A stretch of 64,000 nt of DNA from Gordonia humi (GTDB lineage: Bacteria > Actinomycetota > Actinomycetes > Mycobacteriales > Mycobacteriaceae). The position numbers and the translations under genes are program-made. Location: NCBI RefSeq assembly GCF_014197435.1, contig NZ_JACIFP010000001.1:930001-994000 (forward strand). The letters run 5' to 3'. Below the pieces are notes generated by a model. It saw nothing but the letters and a program-made list of their open reading frames with translations, was not told the origin of the DNA and searched no databases. Below, one piece after another: positions 61,580 through 64,000 of this stretch (position 1 is the stretch's first letter; every line of letters starts with the position of its first letter).

Positions 61580-63187
61580 ATGACACCGCGCCCCGCGCTC
61601 ACCGTGCGCGACGCCTGGGACGCCCGCGTCGCCGCGGCGCCCGACGCCACCGCGCTCGTCTACTTCGACGCCCGCCTCTCGGCCCGCGAGACCGACCGGA
61701 TCGCGTCGTCGCTCGCCGCGGCCCTGGCCGCCCGGGGCGTCGGCAAGGGCGACCGCGTCGGCATCCACCTGCAGAACACGCCCCAGTTCCCGCTGGTGCT
61801 GCTCGCGCTGTGGAAGCTCGGCGCGGCCGGCCTGCTGTTGAACCCGATGTACTTCGGACGCGAGTTGCGGCAGATCGTCGACGACGCCGAGCCGATCGGG
61901 ATCATCGCGACCGACGTCGATGCGGAGAAGGTGCGGACGAGCGTCGACGGCTCCAGCGCGGGATGGGTGGTCAGCGCGTGCGCGGCGGATCTCCAGTCGC
62001 GCGACGATCCCCGAGTGTTCTCCGTCGACCGGGTCGAGCCGTCCCCCGACGGCGACCTCGGCGCGCTGATCAGCGAGTACACCGACTCGTCCGTGCCGTC
62101 GACGGAGCTGACCGCCACCGACGTCGCGCTGCTGACCTACACCTCGGGGACCACGGGTCCGCCGAAAGGCGCGATGAACTCGCACGGCAACGTCCTGGCC
62201 GTGGCGACGAGCTTCGCCGAGTTCGGCGCGATCACCGCCGCGGACACAGTGTTCAGCCTGGCGCCGCTGTTCCACATCACAGGCGTGGTCCTGCTGGGCG
62301 CGTTACCGCTGGTCACAGGTGCGGCCCTGGTGTGCACCGGCCGATTCGCGGTCGACGTCGCACTCGACGCGCTGCGTGAGCACCGGGTCACCTACACGAT
62401 CGGGTCGATCACCGCGTTCATCGCGATGATGAACTCGCCCGTCGTGACACGCGATCATTTCGCGAGCATCCGTGTCCTGTTCAGCGGTGGCGCACCGGTG
62501 TCGCCGAGCACCGTGCAGCGGTTCCAAGAGCTGTCCGGCCACTACATCCACAACGCGTACGGGATGACCGAGACCACCTCGGGCGTCATCGCCGTTCCGC
62601 CCGGATCGGCGGCTCCGGTCGACGCGCACGGCACCCTCTCGGTCGGTGTGCCCCTGCCCGGCGTCCACGCGGAGGTCGTCGCCCCCGACGACACCCCGGT
62701 CGCGCCGGGCGCCGAAGGCGAACTGGTCCTGTCCGGACCGCAGATCGTCAGCGGCTACTGGCGCAATCCGGAGGCCACCGCGGCGACGATGCCGGAGGGG
62801 CGGCTGCACACCGGCGACAGCGCCGTCGTCGACGCCGACGGCTGGGTGTACATCGTCGACCGGATCAAAGATCAGATCAACGTGTCCGGCTACAAGGTGT
62901 GGCCGCGCGAGGTGGAGGACGTGCTCTACGAGCATCCCGCGGTGCTGGAGGCCGCCGTGGTCGGCGTCGCCGACGACTATCAGGGCGAGGCCGTCGCGGC
63001 GTTCGTCTCGGTCCGCGACGGGCACCGAGTGGACGGCGACGAACTGGTCGCCTTCGCCAGAGAGCGGCTCGCGCCGTACAAGCGACCGAAGACGGTGGCC
63101 GTCGTCGACCAGCTGCCGAAGACACAGACCGGCAAGATCCAGCGTCGGGTGCTCCGCGAGCAGTCGACCGCGAAGAAGGGAGAATAG
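61580..63187 (+). CDS. AMP-forming acyl-CoA synthetase
   Basis: A 535-residue ANL-superfamily ligase. LTYTSGTTGPPKGAMNS near residue 187 is the AMP-binding P-loop, NAYGMTETTSG near 325 is motif A5, LHTGDSAVVDADGWVYIVDR near 415 (in part) is A7/A8, and the catalytic Lys is in PKTQTGKIQRRVL near 517. It activates an organic acid to its CoA ester. If the lyase releases a carboxylate such as propionate, this would activate it, but chain specificity cannot be read. ATG 61580 is used. The next gene starts 4 nt after the stop. Confidence 0.9.
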   Translation: MTPRPALTVRDAWDARVAAAPDATALVYFDARLSARETDRIASSLAAALAARGVGKGDRVGIHLQNTPQFPLVLLALWKLGAAGLLLNPMYFGRELRQIVDDAEPIGIIATDVDAEKVRTSVDGSSAGWVVSACAADLQSRDDPRVFSVDRVEPSPDGDLGALISEYTDSSVPSTELTATDVALLTYTSGTTGPPKGAMNSHGNVLAVATSFAEFGAITAADTVFSLAPLFHITGVVLLGALPLVTGAALVCTGRFAVDVALDALREHRVTYTIGSITAFIAMMNSPVVTRDHFASIRVLFSGGAPVSPSTVQRFQELSGHYIHNAYGMTETTSGVIAVPPGSAAPVDAHGTLSVGVPLPGVHAEVVAPDDTPVAPGAEGELVLSGPQIVSGYWRNPEATAATMPEGRLHTGDSAVVDADGWVYIVDRIKDQINVSGYKVWPREVEDVLYEHPAVLEAAVVGVADDYQGEAVAAFVSVRDGHRVDGDELVAFARERLAPYKRPKTVAVVDQLPKTQTGKIQRRVLREQSTAKKGE

Positions 63188-63191
63188 ACGC

Positions 63192-64000
63192 ATGAGCACC
63201 CTGCGTGTAGCCGTCGAACCCGTTCCCGACGAGCACCTCGTCGGCGCCGTCGCCGAGACCGGCGGCAGCGTCGTCCCCCTCGACCAGGCGCGGGTGCTGG
63301 TGTGGGTCGGCGGTCCGGACGGCTTCCCGGATCTGCCCGACACCGTCGAGTGGGTCGCGCTGAGCACGGCGGGCATCGAGGGGTTCGTCGACGCCGGGGT
63401 TCTCGACGACACGCGGATCTGGACCAACGCGTCGGGGTTCTACGCGGCCGGCGTCGCCGAGCACGCGCTCGCGATGCTGCTGGGCGGCACCCGGCAGATC
63501 GTGCGGTCGGCGAAGACCCGGTGGGCCAAGGACCTCGTCGATCCCGCCGTCCGGACTCTGCGCGGCAGCACTGTCGCGATCATCGGGGCCGGCGGCATCG
63601 GTCGCGAACTGACCCCGTTGCTCAAGGCTTGTGGGGCAACCGTTCTGGCGGTCAACCGATCGGGCCGACCCGTCGACGGCGCCGACATCACGATGGCCGC
63701 CGACCGGACCGACGAGGCCCTCGCCGCATCGGACCACATCGTGCTCGCCGCCCCGGACACTCCGGAGACCCGGCACATGATCGACGACCGGACCCTCGCG
63801 ATGCTCAAGCCGCACTCGTGGATCGTCAATGTCGCGCGCGGACCGCTGATCGACGAGGCCGCGCTGTACCGTGCGCTGACCTCGGGCGTGATCGGCGGTG
63901 CGGCGTTGGACGTGACCGATCCCGAGCCGCCCGCCGTCGACCATCCGCTGTTCGATCTCGACAACGTCGTGATCACCCCGCACGTCGCCAACCCGGCGGG
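63192..64000 (+). CDS. D-isomer-specific 2-hydroxyacid dehydrogenase (partial, runs off the window)
   Basis: About 270 residues are present from ATG 63192 to the edge. The Rossmann loop IIGAGGIGREL (near residue 120), the catalytic Arg in NVARGPLIDE near 213 and DVTDPEPP near 238 with ITPHVAN at the end (His) are family landmarks. It interconverts a 2-oxoacid and D-2-hydroxyacid with NAD(P)H, such as pyruvate/lactate-type pairs. It starts 4 nt after the acyl-CoA synthetase stop, so it belongs to the same operon. The true C-terminus lies outside. Confidence 0.88.
   Translation, partial: MSTLRVAVEPVPDEHLVGAVAETGGSVVPLDQARVLVWVGGPDGFPDLPDTVEWVALSTAGIEGFVDAGVLDDTRIWTNASGFYAAGVAEHALAMLLGGTRQIVRSAKTRWAKDLVDPAVRTLRGSTVAIIGAGGIGRELTPLLKACGATVLAVNRSGRPVDGADITMAADRTDEALAASDHIVLAAPDTPETRHMIDDRTLAMLKPHSWIVNVARGPLIDEAALYRALTSGVIGGAALDVTDPEPPAVDHPLFDLDNVVITPHVANPA

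Overview
The window is chromosomal, GC-rich DNA from a mycolic-acid-making actinobacterium (Mycobacteriales). Diagnostic genes are the galactan and arabinan builders (glf, glfT2, a UbiA-type DPPR synthase, aftB), the mycolate condensation genes (fadD32, pks13, accD4), two antigen-85-type mycolyltransferases, and the proteasome activator Bpa ending in GQYL. Gene order follows Mycobacterium tuberculosis Rv3777-Rv3783, Rv3837c-Rv3839 and Rv3799c-Rv3816c as separate blocks. The genus is not decided by the sequence; Gordonia or a close relative is my inference.

Layout. 1-3911: end of a galactan-export permease (wzm), bpa, an aminotransferase-fold protein lacking the usual PLP lysine, a MarR regulator and a quinone oxidoreductase. 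4005-7112: tRNA-Ser(TGA), a decayed integrase, and a TetR / MpaB-like oxygenase / esterase set that looks like island cargo. 7114-10381: histidine phosphatase, pheA, an IdeR-box DUF2470 gene and a CPBP protease. 10588-12844: a metallo-beta-lactamase/Rieske protein with a TetR regulator. 12970-38863: the conserved envelope block, all on the plus strand, from two acyltransferases to accD4, with one F420-type oxidoreductase placed between culp6 and fadD32.

38944-48619 is mixed accessory DNA: a DUF222/HNH endonuclease, a VIT1-type metal transporter, TauE, DUF2231, a three-gene ABC importer, an IdeR-box DoxX gene with a probable leaderless transcript, an HxlR regulator, a thioesterase and an isochorismatase-like hydrolase. 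48560-53810 is an acyl-CoA catabolic locus (CoA-transferase, paired acyl-CoA dehydrogenases, IclR, enoyl-CoA hydratase). 53814-56462 is an efflux pump plus FMN reductase with a divergent TetR and tandem operators.

56515-64000 is the most interesting region. A divergent IclR regulator and a 30-bp palindrome control a PEP-mutase/isocitrate-lyase-type lyase, a two-subunit aconitase-type hydratase, an MHS-family transporter, an acyl-CoA synthetase and a D-2-hydroxyacid dehydrogenase cut by the window edge. Together they suggest import, hydration and C-C cleavage of a branched unsaturated dicarboxylate, by analogy with dimethylmaleate hydratase and dimethylmalate lyase. The substrate is not known.

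Two regulatory themes recur. Iron-box (IdeR/DtxR) sites lie at 8763-8796 and 46456-46474. Direct repeats of GTCACA with 9-bp phasing, resembling MtrA sites, precede three envelope genes.
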